64,000 nt of DNA from Kitasatospora humi (lineage in GTDB: Bacteria; Actinomycetota; Actinomycetes; Streptomycetales; Streptomycetaceae). Position numbers and translations under genes: made by a program. The first letter of the stretch is position 1. Each line of letters starts with the position of its first letter. The notes below the pieces were generated by a model that was not told where the DNA came from, did no database searches, and saw only the letters and a list, made by a program, of their open reading frames with translations. Below, one piece after another: positions 17,034 to 25,844 of this stretch. The stretch covers positions 186,001 to 250,000 of the forward strand of contig NZ_JAJJPA010000005.1 in assembly GCF_020907985.1 (NCBI RefSeq). Direction: 5' to 3'.

Positions 17034-17942
17034 GTGGCCCGCCGCTCGTACGCCCGATTCGGCAACGCGGACTACGGAGTCTGGTACCGCCTCGCCGCGG
17101 TGCTGGTGAAGCCGGTGCTGACCGCATTGGTGAAGCCCGACTGGCGGGGGTGGGAGAACTTCCCCGAGCGCGGCGGCTTCCTCACCGTGGTGAACCACAA
17201 CTCGGTGTTCGATCCGCTGGTCTACGCCCACTTCCAGTACAACAGCGGCCGACCGCCGCGGATCCTCGCCAAGTCCTCGCTGTTCACCCTGCCGTTCGTC
17301 GGTTTCATGCTCCGCAAGACCGGTCAGATCCCGGTCTACCGCGAATCCACCGACGCCGCCCAGGCGTTCCGGGCGGCCATCGAGGCGGTCGAGCGCGGCC
17401 AGGTGGTTCAGTTCTACCCCGAAGGAACGATCACTCGGGACCCGCAGCTGTGGCCGATGACCGGCAAGAGCGGCGCAGCCCGGGTGGCCCTGATGAGCGG
17501 CGCGCCGGTGATCCCGGTGGCGCACTGGGGCGCCCACGAGGTCGTGCCGCCCTACGGCCGCGGAGTCGGCGGCGTCAAGGCCAAGGTGAGTCTCTTCCCG
17601 CGCAAGAAGGTGATCGTCAAGGCGGGTCCGCCGGTCGACCTCAGCCGGTTCCGGGGACAGGAGTTGACCACCCAGGTGCTGCGCGAGGCGACCGAGGAGA
17701 TCATGGCCGCGATCACCGCGGTGCTTGAGGAGATCCGCGGCGAGCAGGCCCCCGCCGAGCGCTACGACTTCCGCAAGGCGGTCAGGAAGGGTGCGTCGGC
17801 CAGGAAGGCCGCCGCCACCGAGGAGTCCGGTGACGGGAAGCCCGCCGTCGGAGAGCCCGCCGTCGGAGAGGCCGCCGTCGGAGAGGCCGTCGTCGCCGAG
17901 AAGCCCGGGGACGAGAAGAACGCGAACGAGGAGAACGAGTAG
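17034..17942 (+). CDS. 1-acylglycerol-3-phosphate acyltransferase (PlsC family)
   Basis: Lysophospholipid acyltransferase making phosphatidic acid at the membrane. The catalytic HX4D motif is in VVNHNSVFDP, and the glycerol-phosphate site is FYPEGTITRD. The catalytic region ends by about residue 235. The last 60 residues are a charged low-complexity tail encoded partly by 15-bp tandem repeats. The GTG at 17034 follows GAGGA. The gene abuts gpsA, whose product makes glycerol 3-phosphate, so the two act in one phospholipid pathway. Confidence 0.9.
   Translation: MARRSYARFGNADYGVWYRLAAVLVKPVLTALVKPDWRGWENFPERGGFLTVVNHNSVFDPLVYAHFQYNSGRPPRILAKSSLFTLPFVGFMLRKTGQIPVYRESTDAAQAFRAAIEAVERGQVVQFYPEGTITRDPQLWPMTGKSGAARVALMSGAPVIPVAHWGAHEVVPPYGRGVGGVKAKVSLFPRKKVIVKAGPPVDLSRFRGQELTTQVLREATEEIMAAITAVLEEIRGEQAPAERYDFRKAVRKGASARKAAATEESGDGKPAVGEPAVGEAAVGEAVVAEKPGDEKNANEENE
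17841..17900 (+). repeat. 15-bp in-frame tandem repeat
   Basis: Four consecutive 15-base units of the type CCCGCCGTCGGAGAG; the first three are near-identical and the fourth is diverged. They lie inside the acyltransferase tail and encode five-residue PAVGE/AAVGE repeats without breaking the frame. Confidence 0.85.
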
Positions 17943-18944
17943 ATGACCCGCTGCGCCGTCTTCGGCACCGGCTCCTGGGGCACCCCGTTCGCCATGATCC
18001 TGGCCGACGCGGGCTGCGAGGTGCGCCTGTGGGGCCGCCGCAAGGAGTTGGTGGACACCATCAACGCCACCCGCACGAACCCCGATTACCTGCCCGGGAT
18101 CGAGCTCCCCGAAAGCATCACCGCGACCACCGACCCGGCCGTCGCGCTGGACGGCGCCGACTTCGCGGTGCTCGCCGTGCCGTCCCAGACACTGCGCGAG
18201 AACCTCGCCGCCTGGGCACCGCTGATCGGCGAGCGGACCGTGCTGGTCTCGCTGATGAAGGGCATCGAACTCGGCACCGCCAAGCGGATGACCGAGGTGG
18301 TCCGCGAGGTCGCCGGGGTCGGTGAGGACCGGGTCGCGGTGGTCTCCGGCCCCAACCTGGCGCCCGAGATCGCCAAGCGCCAGCCGGCCGCGAGCGTGGT
18401 CGCCTGCGCGGACGAGCAGGTCGCCCAGCGGCTCCAACAGGCTTGCCACACACCGTACTTCCGCCCGTACACCAACACCGACGTGGTCGGTTGCGAGCTC
18501 GGCGGGGCGGTCAAGAACGTGATCGGGCTGGCGGTCGGGATGGCCGACGGGATGGGCCTGGGCGACAACACCAAGGCCACCCTGATGACCCGCGGCCTGG
18601 CCGAGACCACCCGGCTCGGGGTGGCGCTCGGCGCCGACCCGCTGACCTTCTCCGGTCTCGCCGGGATGGGCGACCTGGTGGCGACCTGCTCCTCGCCGCT
18701 CTCCCGCAACCACACCTTCGGCGTCAACCTGGGCCGCGGCATGACCCTGGAGCAGACCATCGCCGCCACCAAGCAGACCGCCGAGGGCGTCAAGTCCTGC
18801 GAGTCGGTGCTCGACCTGGCCCGGCGCAACGGCGTCGAGATGCCGATCGTGGCGGCCGTGGTCGACGTGGTGCACAACGGCCGGCCGCCGCAGGCGGTGA
18901 TGAAGGACCTGATGGCCCGCTCGGCGAAGCCCGAACGGCGGTGA
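17943..18944 (+). CDS. gpsA: NAD(P)H-dependent glycerol-3-phosphate dehydrogenase
   Basis: A 333-residue enzyme reducing dihydroxyacetone phosphate to sn-glycerol 3-phosphate for phospholipid synthesis. The N-terminal Rossmann motif GTGSWGTPFA lacks one glycine of the usual GxGxxGxA pattern only in spacing. The catalytic Lys lies in GGAVKNVIGLAVG, and the C-terminal helical domain begins near residue 190. The ATG follows the acyltransferase stop with no intervening base, which implies coupling. Confidence 0.96.
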   Translation: MTRCAVFGTGSWGTPFAMILADAGCEVRLWGRRKELVDTINATRTNPDYLPGIELPESITATTDPAVALDGADFAVLAVPSQTLRENLAAWAPLIGERTVLVSLMKGIELGTAKRMTEVVREVAGVGEDRVAVVSGPNLAPEIAKRQPAASVVACADEQVAQRLQQACHTPYFRPYTNTDVVGCELGGAVKNVIGLAVGMADGMGLGDNTKATLMTRGLAETTRLGVALGADPLTFSGLAGMGDLVATCSSPLSRNHTFGVNLGRGMTLEQTIAATKQTAEGVKSCESVLDLARRNGVEMPIVAAVVDVVHNGRPPQAVMKDLMARSAKPERR

Positions 18945-18969
18945 CCGGGCCCACAGCTCGGCGGCACCG

Positions 18970-18989
18970 CCGCATCCATCGGGATGCGG
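18970..18989 (+). terminator. Possible terminator after gpsA
   Basis: CCGCATCC-ATCG-GGATGCGG, an 8-bp perfect hairpin between gpsA and ddl, just upstream of a TAGTCT element (19001-19006) that could be the ddl -10 box. Confidence 0.5.
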
Positions 18990-19016
18990 TAACCGCACGG
19001 TAGTCTCAGCTTCGAT

Positions 19017-20159
19017 ATGAGCATCGAATCGCACTCCCCGAGCCAGGCGGCCAAGCCGCGCGTCGCGATCGTCTTCGGCGGCCGCTCCTCCGAGCACGGC
19101 GTGTCGGTGGTGACCGCCGCCAGCGTGCTGCGCGCGATCGACCGCAGCCGCTACGAGGTGCTGCCGATCGGCATCACCCAGGACGGCCGCTGGGCGCTGA
19201 CCAGCGACGAGCCCGACCGGATGGCCATCGAGGGCGGCAGGATGCCCGACGTCGAGCGGGTCGCCGAGTCCCTCGAGGGCCAGCTGGCGCTGCCCGCCAG
19301 CCCGGTCTCCCGCGAGGTGGTCTGGACCGAGCCGGGCGCCGTGCCCAAGACGCTCGGCGAGGTCGACGTGGTGCTGCCGCTGCTGCACGGCCCGTGGGGT
19401 GAGGACGGCACCCTGCAGGGCCTGCTGGAGCTCTCCGGCGTGCCGTACGTCGGCTCCGGCGTGCTGGCCAGCGCGGTCGGCATGGACAAGGAGTACACCA
19501 AGCGGGTGCTGGAGTCCTTCGGCATCGGCGTCGGCCCGTACACCATGATCCGGCCGCGCGACTGGGAGACCGAGGAGGGTCGCGCCGCCGCCCGCGAGCG
19601 GGTCGCCGCGCTCGGCCTGCCGGTCTTCGTCAAGCCCTGCCGGGCCGGCTCCAGCATCGGCATCACCAAGGTCAAGGACCTGGCCGACCTGGACGGCGCG
19701 GTCGCCGAGGCCCGCCGGCACGACCCCAAGGTGATCGTCGAGGCGATGCTGGCGGGCCGTGAGATCGAATGCGGCGTGCTGGAGTTCGAGGACGGTCCGC
19801 GGGCCAGCCTGCCGGCCGAGGTGCTGGTCGGCGAGGGCTACGAGTTCTACGACTTCGAGGCTAAGTACATCGACTCCTCCGAGGTGCGGATCCCGGCCGA
19901 GCTGACCGAGGAGGAGACCGCCGAGATCCGCCGCCAGGCGGTGGCCGCCTTCGAGGCGCTCAGCTGCGAGGGCCTGGCCCGGGTCGACTTCTTCCTGCTG
20001 GAGGACGGCCGCTGGGTGGTCAACGAGGTCAACACCCTGCCCGGCTTCACCCCGATCTCGGCCTACCCGAAGATGTGGGAGGCCACCGGCGTGCCCTACG
20101 GCGAGCTGATCGACCGGCTGCTGCAGGCCGCGCTGCGCCGCTCCACCGGCCTGCGCTGA
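19017..20159 (+). CDS. ddl: D-alanine--D-alanine ligase
   Basis: ATP-grasp ligase of 380 residues that joins two D-alanines for peptidoglycan. Visible signatures are VAIVFGGRSSEHGVSVV, LLHGPWGEDGTLQG, FVKPCRAGSSIGI for ATP binding, FYDFEAKY, the omega-loop typical of D-Ala-D-Ala rather than D-lactate ligases, and the metal-binding WVVNEVNTLPGFT. The ATG has no clear ribosome site and lies ten bases after TAGTCT, so the mRNA may have almost no leader. Confidence 0.96.
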   Translation: MSIESHSPSQAAKPRVAIVFGGRSSEHGVSVVTAASVLRAIDRSRYEVLPIGITQDGRWALTSDEPDRMAIEGGRMPDVERVAESLEGQLALPASPVSREVVWTEPGAVPKTLGEVDVVLPLLHGPWGEDGTLQGLLELSGVPYVGSGVLASAVGMDKEYTKRVLESFGIGVGPYTMIRPRDWETEEGRAAARERVAALGLPVFVKPCRAGSSIGITKVKDLADLDGAVAEARRHDPKVIVEAMLAGREIECGVLEFEDGPRASLPAEVLVGEGYEFYDFEAKYIDSSEVRIPAELTEEETAEIRRQAVAAFEALSCEGLARVDFFLLEDGRWVVNEVNTLPGFTPISAYPKMWEATGVPYGELIDRLLQAALRRSTGLR

Positions 20160-20294
20160 CCGCGCCCGGCCGGCCCGTAGCACCCCGACCGGCAAGCTCC
20201 GCTCGGCAGCACTCCGGCCTGGAGCACTCCGACCGGCAGCCCCGGCGGCCGCACCCGGACAGCGGGTGCGGCCGCCGGGCGCGGACCGGGCGGG

Positions 20295-20528
20295 TCAGAT
20301 GTGGACCACCGGACAGGTGAGCGTCCTGGTGATGCCCTCGACCTTCTGGATCTTCGCCACCACCATGCGGCCGAGCTCGTCCACGCTGTCCGCCTCGGCC
20401 CGGACGATCACGTCGTAGGGACCGGTCACGTCCTCGGCCACGATGACGCCCTCGATCTTGGCGATGGTCTCGGCCACGGCACTGGCCTTGCCCACTTCGG
20501 TCTGGATCAGAATGTATGCCTGTACCAC
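20295..20528 (-). CDS. Lrp/AsnC ligand-binding domain protein (stand-alone RAM domain)
   Basis: A 77-residue protein containing only the C-terminal ligand-binding (RAM) domain of Lrp/AsnC regulators: VQAYILIQTEVGKASAV, GPYDVIVRAEADSVDELG, ending TLTCPVV. It has no DNA-binding part, so it may assemble with full-length Lrp proteins or act as a metabolite-binding protein. GTG at 20528 follows GGAGG, which is itself part of a GGAGG-T-CCTCC palindrome that could hide the ribosome site. Convergent with ddl, divergent from thiL. Confidence 0.85.
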   Translation of the reverse strand: MVQAYILIQTEVGKASAVAETIAKIEGVIVAEDVTGPYDVIVRAEADSVDELGRMVVAKIQKVEGITRTLTCPVVHI

Positions 20529-20767
20529 GGAGGACCTCCCTGCGGCTGGGGTGGTGCGCACGACTACCGGGGTGACGCATCGGGTGAGCGCGCCCGCACA
20601 GGGGTGGCTGGCGGCGCGGGGGCGCTACGGGAGAAGACTGGATCACCACGCTACCGCGCCGCGGCCCCGGTAGGGGAGACCCGCCGTGGCGCGGTGGGCG
20701 TACGCTTCGCGCGGGGGAGCGCGCCGCGTTCCCGTGACCGCACCGGAAACGCGCGAGAGGACGGCAG

Positions 20768-21733
20768 ATGCAGGGGACCGTGGGCGAGCTCGGCGAGTTC
20801 GGCCTGATCAGTCAGCTCACCGCCCGGCTGACGCCGACCCCGGCGGTGGAGCTCGGCCCCGGCGACGACGCCGCCGTGGTGAAGGCACCCGACGGCCGGG
20901 TGGTGGCCACCACCGATGTGCTGATCGAGGGCCGGCACTTCCGCCGGGACTGGTCCACCGCCTATGACGTCGGCCGCAAGTCCGCCGCCCAGAACCTGGC
21001 CGACGTGGCCGCGATGGGCGCGGTGCCGACCGCGCTGCTGCTCGGCCTGGTGGTGCCGGCCGACCTGCCCACCACCTGGGCCACCGAGCTGATGGACGGG
21101 CTGCGCGACGAGTGCCAGGTGGCCGGCGCCGCGGTGGTCGGCGGCGACGTGGTGCGCGGCGACACCATCACCCTGGCCATCACCGCCCTGGGCGACCTGC
21201 AGGGCCGGGCGCCGGTGACCCGCTCCGGCGCCCAGGTGGGCGACGTGGTCGCGGTGACCGGCTGGCTGGGCTGGTCGGCCGCCGGGCTCAGCGTGCTGGC
21301 CCGCGGTTTCCGCTCGCCGCGGGCGTTCGTGGAGGCGCACCGGCGCCCCGAGCCGCCGTACCACGCCGGGCCGGCGGCCAGCGAGCTGGGCGCCACCGCG
21401 ATGGTCGACGTGAGCGACGGACTGGTGGCCGACCTGGGCCACGTCGCGGCCGCCAGCGGTGTGGACATCGACCTGCGGGCCGCCGACTTCGACGTCCCGG
21501 CGCAGATGGCCGACATCGGGCAGGCGGTCGGGGTGGACCCGCTGGTCTGGGTGCTCTCCGGCGGCGAGGACCACGCCATCGCGGCCACCTTCCCGGCCGG
21601 CGCGCAGCTGCCGGCCCGCTGGCGGGTGGTCGGCAAGGTCGCCGGCAGGGCCCGCCCGGGCGCCCGGGGGCGGGTCACGGTGGACGGCGCGCCCTGGGAC
21701 CGCACGGCCGGTTGGGACCACTTCGCCGACTGA
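20768..21733 (+). CDS. thiL: Thiamine-monophosphate kinase
   Basis: A 321-residue kinase phosphorylating thiamine phosphate to the diphosphate coenzyme. It has the GPGDDAAVV metal/ATP segment, DVLIEGRHF, the KSAAQNLADVAAMGA segment, GGDVVRG, and VSDGLVADLGH of the PurM-like fold. ATG follows GAGAGGA. First of three consecutive kinase genes (thiL, pfkA, thiD). Confidence 0.95.
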   Translation: MQGTVGELGEFGLISQLTARLTPTPAVELGPGDDAAVVKAPDGRVVATTDVLIEGRHFRRDWSTAYDVGRKSAAQNLADVAAMGAVPTALLLGLVVPADLPTTWATELMDGLRDECQVAGAAVVGGDVVRGDTITLAITALGDLQGRAPVTRSGAQVGDVVAVTGWLGWSAAGLSVLARGFRSPRAFVEAHRRPEPPYHAGPAASELGATAMVDVSDGLVADLGHVAAASGVDIDLRAADFDVPAQMADIGQAVGVDPLVWVLSGGEDHAIAATFPAGAQLPARWRVVGKVAGRARPGARGRVTVDGAPWDRTAGWDHFAD

Positions 21734-21752
21734 GCTGGCTAACCTGGCCACC

Positions 21753-22778
21753 ATGCGCATCGGTGTCCTTACCAGCGGTGGTGACTGTCCTGGACTGAAC
21801 GCGGTGATCCGCTCGGTGGTGCACCGGGGCCTCGATGTGCACGGGTACGAGATCCTGGGCATCGAGGACGGCTTCCTCGGCCTGATCGAGGGCCGGGCCC
21901 GGGTGGTCGGGCACGACGACGTCACCGGCCTGCTCACCCTGGGCGGCACCGTCCTGGGCTCCGCCCGGGTGCACCGGGACAGGGTCGAGTGGGCGGTGGC
22001 GCACGCCCGGGAGCTGGCCGCCGCGCTGGGCATCGACGCGCTGATCATCATCGGCGGTGACGGCAGCCTGGCCGCCGCCCGCAAGTTCGGAGCGGCCGGG
22101 CTGCCGGTGGTCGGGGTGCCCAAGACCATCGACAACGACATCGCCGCCACCGACGTCAGCTTCGGCTTCGACACCGCGGTGCACGTCGCCACCGAGGCCA
22201 TCGACCGGCTGAAGACCACCGCCGAGTCCCACCAGCGGGTGCTGGTGGTCGAGCTGATGGGCCGCCACACCGGCTGGATCGCCATGACCGCGGGCATCGC
22301 CGGAGGGGCGCACGGCATCCTGATCCCGGAGAAGCCGTTCGACATCGAGGCGGTGGCCCGGATGATCGAGGAGCGGTTCGCCCGCGGCAAGAAGTTCGCC
22401 ATCGTCGCGGTGGCCGAGGGCGCCGTCCCGCTGCCCGGCACGCTCCGCTTCGAACACGGCGGGATCGACGAGTTCGGCCACCGCACCTTCGGTGGCATCG
22501 GCAACCGGCTGGCCGAGGACCTGGAGGACCTGCTGGGCACCGAGGCCCGCCCGGTGATCCTCGGCCACACCCAGCGCGGCGGCACCCCCACCGCTCAGGA
22601 CCGGGTGCTGGCCACCCGGTTCGGCTGGCACGCCGTGGAGGCCGTGCACCGGGGCGCCTTCGGTCGGTTCACCGCGCTGCGCGACACCCGCGTCGAGCTG
22701 GCACCGCTGGAGGAGGCGGTCGCCCGGGTGAAGACCGTGCCGCCGCAGCGCTGGATGGAGTGCGAGTCGGTGCTCTGA
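21753..22778 (+). CDS. pfkA: 6-phosphofructokinase
   Basis: A 341-residue phosphofructokinase of glycolysis. The nucleotide site [12 protein letters not shown] has glycine at the position that is aspartate in pyrophosphate-dependent enzymes, whereas [12 protein letters not shown] carries the lysine of the actinomycete group. This G-plus-K combination is known for ATP-dependent Streptomyces enzymes. MGRHTGWIA and the [15 protein letters not shown] substrate site are intact. It starts 19 bases after thiL with no ribosome site, but a TAACCT element sits seven bases upstream, so it may be leaderless or coupled. Confidence 0.95.
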   Translation: MRIGVLTSGGDCPGLNAVIRSVVHRGLDVHGYEILGIEDGFLGLIEGRARVVGHDDVTGLLTLGGTVLGSARVHRDRVEWAVAHARELAAALGIDALIIIGGDGSLAAARKFGAAGLPVVGVPKTIDNDIAATDVSFGFDTAVHVATEAIDRLKTTAESHQRVLVVELMGRHTGWIAMTAGIAGGAHGILIPEKPFDIEAVARMIEERFARGKKFAIVAVAEGAVPLPGTLRFEHGGIDEFGHRTFGGIGNRLAEDLEDLLGTEARPVILGHTQRGGTPTAQDRVLATRFGWHAVEAVHRGAFGRFTALRDTRVELAPLEEAVARVKTVPPQRWMECESVL

Positions 22779-22801
22779 GCCGGTCCGGATAGGTTGGAGG
22801 C

Positions 22802-23605
22802 ATGTCCGTTTCCACACCACCCCCTCGGGTACTCACCATCGCCGGCTCCGACTCGGGCGGCGGCGCCGGCATCCAGGCCGACCTCAAGACCATGCTGGCC
22901 CTCGGCGTGCACGGAATGAGCGTGCTCACCGCCGTCACCGCGCAGAACTCGCTCGGCGTCCAGGGCTACTGGGAGCTGCCCGCCGAGGCGGTGCGGGCGC
23001 AGTACCGCAGCGTGGTGGACGACATCGGGGTGCAGGCCGTCAAGACCGGGATGCTGGCCTCGGTGGCCCTGGTGGAGACGGTCGCCGAGCTGCTCGCCGA
23101 CTGCCCGGCCCCGGTCGTGGTGGACCCGGTCGGGGTCTCCAAGCACGGCGATCCGCTGCTGGCCGCCGAGGCGGTGGCCACCGTCCGGGACCGGCTGCTG
23201 CCGCACGCCACCCTGGCCACCCCCAACCTGCACGAGGTGGCGCAGCTCACCGGCATCACCGTGCTGGAGGAGGGGGAGATGCGCCCGGCCGCCGACGCGC
23301 TGCTGGCGCACGGCCCGCGCTGGGTGCTGGTCAAGGGCGGGCACCTGCCGGGGGAGGCCGCCGACCTGCTGGCCGGTCGGGACGGCGAGGAGTACTGGTT
23401 CCGCTCGCCGCGGTACGACAACCGGCACACCCATGGCACCGGCTGCACGCTGGCCAGCGCGATCGCCGCCGAGCTGGCCAAGGGCGGCCCGGTGCCGGAG
23501 GCGGTGGCGGCGGCGAAGGAGTACGTCACCGGCGCGATCCGCGGCGGTTTCGCGCTGGGCGCCGGGATCGGCCCGGTCGACCACGGCTGGCGGATCAGGA
23601 GCTGA
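22802..23605 (+). CDS. thiD: Hydroxymethylpyrimidine/phosphomethylpyrimidine kinase
   Basis: A 267-residue ribokinase-fold enzyme making hydroxymethylpyrimidine diphosphate for thiamine. Motifs include [17 protein letters not shown] at the N-terminus, KTGMLAS, and the anion-hole/catalytic [10 protein letters not shown] near residue 215. ATG follows GGAGG. It ends the thiL-pfkA-thiD run, followed by a strong terminator. Confidence 0.95.
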   Translation: MSVSTPPPRVLTIAGSDSGGGAGIQADLKTMLALGVHGMSVLTAVTAQNSLGVQGYWELPAEAVRAQYRSVVDDIGVQAVKTGMLASVALVETVAELLADCPAPVVVDPVGVSKHGDPLLAAEAVATVRDRLLPHATLATPNLHEVAQLTGITVLEEGEMRPAADALLAHGPRWVLVKGGHLPGEAADLLAGRDGEEYWFRSPRYDNRHTHGTGCTLASAIAAELAKGGPVPEAVAAAKEYVTGAIRGGFALGAGIGPVDHGWRIRS

Positions 23606-23623
23606 GCCCCCGGGCCGGGAAAG

Positions 23624-23663
23624 CAGCAGGCCGGCCCATCCGTGGGGATGGGCCGGCCTGCTG
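23624..23663. terminator. Bidirectional terminator between thiD and rpmB
   Basis: A perfect 18-bp stem with a GTGG loop between convergent thiD and rpmB. It serves both directions. Confidence 0.9.
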
Positions 23664-23692
23664 TGAAGAGGACCGGCGTACCGGTCTGCGCG

Positions 23693-23878
23693 TCAGCGCG
23701 AGACCTTACCGGCCTTGATGCACGAGGTGCACACGTTGAGCCGCTTCGGCGTCCGCCCGATCACAGCGCGCACCGTCTGGATGTTGGGGTTCCAACGACG
23801 GCGGGTACGGCGGTGCGAGTGGGAGATGTTGTTGCCGAAGCCCGGCCCCTTGCCGCAGACGTCGCAGTTGGCAGCCAC
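23693..23878 (-). CDS. rpmB: 50S ribosomal protein L28
   Basis: A 61-residue L28 with both CxxC pairs of the zinc-binding form (CDVC near the N-terminus, CTSC near the C-terminus), and [17 protein letters not shown] between. GTG at 23878 is chosen over the GTG at 23887 because GGAG lies eight bases before it. Streptomyces usually also has a zinc-free L28 elsewhere under Zur control. The 305-base divergent region to the DAK2 gene holds a TTGACC element (23967-23962, minus strand) but no clear -10. Confidence 0.96.
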   Translation of the reverse strand: MAANCDVCGKGPGFGNNISHSHRRTRRRWNPNIQTVRAVIGRTPKRLNVCTSCIKAGKVSR

Positions 23879-24183
23879 AGGAGTCACTCCAAGACTTCAG
23901 AATCAATTACGTTCGAAAACCCCGGCTGATCCACTCGGACCACTCGGCGTGGACCTGATCGGGTCAAGGGGGTAGCCCGGCTTGTTCCAGGCAACCGGAG
24001 CAGCATACAACGACTGCTCCGCCTCCACGAAACTACCATGTCCCGTCGCTTGATCACCCCCGCGGGCGGCCCTGATCACCTCCGACGGCCGGTGGGACCA
24101 CCACCCCGATAACCTGCCCAGGCCTGGATAACCTGCCCGAAGGGCCCACCCCCGTTCCCGTCCCGTTCACCTGAGGAGCCCCG

Positions 24184-25803
24184 GTGCTGGACACGCTCGA
24201 CGCCCCCGCCGTCCGCACCTGGTGCCGCCTCGCGCTCTCCGCCCTCGGCCAGGCCCGGGAGGAGATCGACGCGCTGAACGTGTACCCGGTGCCGGACGGG
24301 GACACCGGGACCAACCTCTACCTGACGGTGGAGTCCGCCACCGCCGCCGTGGAGCGCTGCTTCGACGGTGCCGCGTCGCCGGCGCTCGGCCAGGCGGTGC
24401 GGGCGATGGCCGACGGCGCGCTGATCGGTGCCCGCGGCAACTCCGGGGTGATCCTGGCCCAGTTGCTGCGCGGGGTGGCCGAGGTGCTGGCGGCGGACGG
24501 CGGTGGCCCGCAGGCGCTGCGGGACGCCCTGGTCCGCGGCGCGGAGGCCGCCTACCAGGCGGTCTCGCAGCCGGTCGAGGGCACCCTGCTGACCGTCGCC
24601 GGGCAGGCCGCCCAGGACGCCGCCCGCACCCGGGGCCCGCTGGCCGAGGTGGCCGGCGCCGCCCACCGCAGCGCCCGCAGCGCACTGCTGCGCACCCCCG
24701 AGCAGCTCCCGGTGCTGGCCCGGGCCGGGGTGGTGGACGCCGGCGGCCGGGGCCTGGTGGCGGTGCTGGGCGCGCTGGCCGACGCGGTGGCCGGCCAGCA
24801 GCCGATGGGCCCGGTGGCGCTCGGCGAGGACCTGCCGGCGACGCACGCCCCGTGCGGCGGTCCCGAGCGGCTGCCCGGCCACCCCGCCTTCGAGGTGGTC
24901 TACCTGCTGGACGCGCCGGACGCGGCGCTGCCCAGGCTGCGGGCCCGGCTGGCCGGACTCGGCGACTCGCTGGTGGTCGGCGGCGGCGACGGGCTGTGGA
25001 ACGTGCACGTCCATGTGGACGACGCCGGCGCCGCGGTGGAGGCGGGTGTCGAGGCGGGCCGACCGCACCGGATCCGGATCACCCACTTCGCCGAGGCCGC
25101 GGCCCGCGCGCTCGGCGGCGGGCCGACCGCCGAGCCCGCCGCCGAGCGCGCGGTGCTCAGTGTGGTGACCGGTGCCGGCCTGGCCGAGCTGTGCCGCTCG
25201 GCCGGCGCCGCGGTGCTGGCCGCCGACCCGGACGCCCCGCCGTCCAGCGGCGAGCTGGTCGCGGCGGTCCGCCGCTGTGCCGCCCGCGAGGTGATCCTGC
25301 TGCTCAACGACCCGGAGCTGCGGGCCGGCGCCGGCGCCGCCGCCGACCAGCTGCGCGAGGAGGGCCTGCGGATCGCGGTGCTGCCGACCCGCTCGCCGGT
25401 GCAGGGCCTGGCCGCCCTCGCCGTGCACGAGGCCGGCCGCCGGTTCGACGAGGACGTGGTGGCGATGACCTCCGCGGCCGGCGCCACCCGGTACGCCGAA
25501 CTGGCGATCGCCGAGGGGCAGTCCTGGACGATGGCCGGGGTCTGCCAGGCCGGTGACGTGCTCGGCCTGATCGACGGGGACGTCGCGGTGATCGGCACCG
25601 GGGTCGCCGAGACCGGCGCCGAGGTGCTGACCCGGATGCTGGCGGCCGGCGGCGAGCTGGTCACCCTGGTGCTCGGCGACGGCGCCCCCGAGGGGCTGGC
25701 CGACCGGCTGGTGGCGCACGCCCGGCGGCAGCGCCCCGAGGTCGACGTCTCGGTCTTCGCGGGCGGCCCGGAGAGCGCGCCGCTGCTCATCGGGGTCGAG
25801 TAG
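24184..25803 (+). CDS. DAK2-domain protein, FakA-like fatty acid kinase subunit
   Basis: A 539-residue protein with an N-terminal DAK2 ATP-binding domain: NVYPVPDGDTGTNLYLT binds the nucleotide-magnesium, and GARGNSGVILAQLLRG is the second signature. A middle domain and a C-terminal fatty-acid-kinase domain follow. By analogy with FakA of Firmicutes it should phosphorylate fatty acids presented by a DegV-type FakB carrier; no FakB gene is in the window. The rpmB-DAK2-recG neighbourhood is conserved across Gram-positives. GTG at 24184 has GAGGAG at good spacing. Confidence 0.88.
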   Translation: MLDTLDAPAVRTWCRLALSALGQAREEIDALNVYPVPDGDTGTNLYLTVESATAAVERCFDGAASPALGQAVRAMADGALIGARGNSGVILAQLLRGVAEVLAADGGGPQALRDALVRGAEAAYQAVSQPVEGTLLTVAGQAAQDAARTRGPLAEVAGAAHRSARSALLRTPEQLPVLARAGVVDAGGRGLVAVLGALADAVAGQQPMGPVALGEDLPATHAPCGGPERLPGHPAFEVVYLLDAPDAALPRLRARLAGLGDSLVVGGGDGLWNVHVHVDDAGAAVEAGVEAGRPHRIRITHFAEAAARALGGGPTAEPAAERAVLSVVTGAGLAELCRSAGAAVLAADPDAPPSSGELVAAVRRCAAREVILLLNDPELRAGAGAAADQLREEGLRIAVLPTRSPVQGLAALAVHEAGRRFDEDVVAMTSAAGATRYAELAIAEGQSWTMAGVCQAGDVLGLIDGDVAVIGTGVAETGAEVLTRMLAAGGELVTLVLGDGAPEGLADRLVAHARRQRPEVDVSVFAGGPESAPLLIGVE

Positions 25804-25844
25804 GACCGCCCGGCTGTCCGCTCCGTGGTGTTCCATAGGGCGTG

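Noticed and set aside
17001..20195. A 1064-codon open frame on the minus strand
   Set aside because: It lies opposite the acyltransferase, gpsA and ddl genes. Its translation is low-complexity Ala/Gly/His/Arg with no motifs, as expected from the high-GC antisense of real genes.
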